Assembly (NCBI GenBank): GCA_017880715.1
Contig: JADGRT010000177.1
Location: 1-6,610, forward strand
Reading direction: 5' to 3'
DNA: 6,610 nt
From: Verrucomicrobiia bacterium
Lineage (GTDB): Bacteria > Verrucomicrobiota > Verrucomicrobiia > Limisphaerales > UBA1319
A program made the translations under genes and the position numbers. This document shows, one piece after another, positions 6,476 through 6,610 of this stretch (position 1 is its first letter; each line of letters begins with the position of its first letter). The notes under the pieces are model-generated. The model had not been told where the DNA came from, ran no database searches, and saw nothing but the letters and a program-made list of their open reading frames with translations.

Positions 6476-6496
6476 GGGACGAAGGACGAGGACGAC
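6461..6496 (+). repeat. Imperfect GAGGAC tandem repeat carrying a second hairpin arm
   Basis: After the first C the stretch reads as GAGGAC, GAGGAC, GAGGGAC, GAAGGAC, GAGGAC, GAC, that is, hexamers with single-base insertions in two units. The last part, AGGACGAGGACGAC (6483-6496), is the exact reverse complement of 6426-6439, so it can replace 6461-6475 as the right arm of the hairpin. It is non-coding and lies just after usp. Confidence 0.7.
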
Positions 6497-6567
6497 AGAC
6501 CTAGCAGACTGCCGGTCCAATGCCACTAGGATTTGATCTGCGGGTGCCGGACGGAGGCCGTGTTTTT

Positions 6568-6610
6568 GTCCCGGAGGGACATCATGAAAATAGCCCGGCG
6601 TTTCAACGCC
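6568..6610 (+). repeat. Left part of a palindromic, dispersed-type repeat (cut by window end)
   Basis: GTCCC-GGA-GGGAC (6568-6580) is a perfect small hairpin, followed by ATCATGAAAATAGCCC and then a second palindrome, GGCGT-TTCA-ACGCC (6596 region to 6610), which runs to the window edge. Two short GC hairpins joined by an AT-rich spacer is the layout of REP-like intergenic repeats, and the phrase resembles repeats I recall from Verrucomicrobiota and related genomes. Copy number cannot be seen here. Bases 6498-6567 between the two repeat regions hold no gene or clear motif apart from a 5-bp CCTAG/CTAGG inverted pair. Confidence 0.55.

Noticed and set aside
6427..6496. CRISPR-like array
   Set aside because: Units are 6-7 bp, contiguous and without unique spacers; this is a simple repeat plus hairpin.
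6500..6530. CCTAG/CTAGG inverted pair as an operator or attachment site
   Set aside because: Five base pairs 21 nt apart is expected by chance and nothing nearby supports a site.

Overview
The window looks like a piece of chromosome from a Verrucomicrobiota bacterium, probably of the Pedosphaera/Limisphaera type. This is inferred from moderately high GC, the large secreted SBBP-repeat protein with its C-terminal NGDAE...DGYADNLSLVL domain, the style of the Nramp and Hsp20 proteins, the scarcity of Shine-Dalgarno sites, and dispersed-type hairpin repeats at the right end. No similarity search was possible, so the lineage is a judgement.

Layout, all genes on the + strand. (1) Positions 1-120 hold an open frame that may be the tail of an upstream gene. 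(2) Positions 125-695 hold the wreck of an APC-family amino-acid permease with a C-terminal universal-stress (Usp) domain. Its start, one middle piece and its very end survive in the right order, but the stretches between are deleted and one junction shifts the frame. (3) A 69-residue single-span membrane protein with a CxC motif lies at 762-971. (4) A cysteine-rich Hsp20/alpha-crystallin chaperone lies at 1022-1453, behind a good extended -10 promoter. (5) A 1023-residue exported protein lies at 1553-4624: signal peptide, DUF7948-like domain, seven SBBP repeats (a seven-bladed beta-propeller), a proline/alanine-rich linker and a C-terminal beta-sandwich-like domain. (6) An Nramp-family manganese/divalent-metal importer (mntH) starts 3 nt after it. 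(7) A single-domain Usp with an intact ATP-binding motif starts 13 nt after mntH. (8) The last 185 nt are non-coding and structured: a long hairpin with two possible right arms, which reads as an intrinsic terminator only on the minus strand, then a GAGGAC-rich repeat, then the start of a palindromic element of dispersed-repeat type.

Hsp20, MntH and Usp fit a stress and metal-homeostasis theme; mntH and usp are probably one transcript, possibly with read-through from the beta-propeller gene. The permease-Usp remnant shows that a related transport/stress gene has been lost by stepwise deletion. I do not see a defence system, CRISPR array, intact mobile element, rRNA or tRNA. The points most worth a second look are the deleted permease, the switch-like hairpin at the right end, and the domain architecture of the exported protein.
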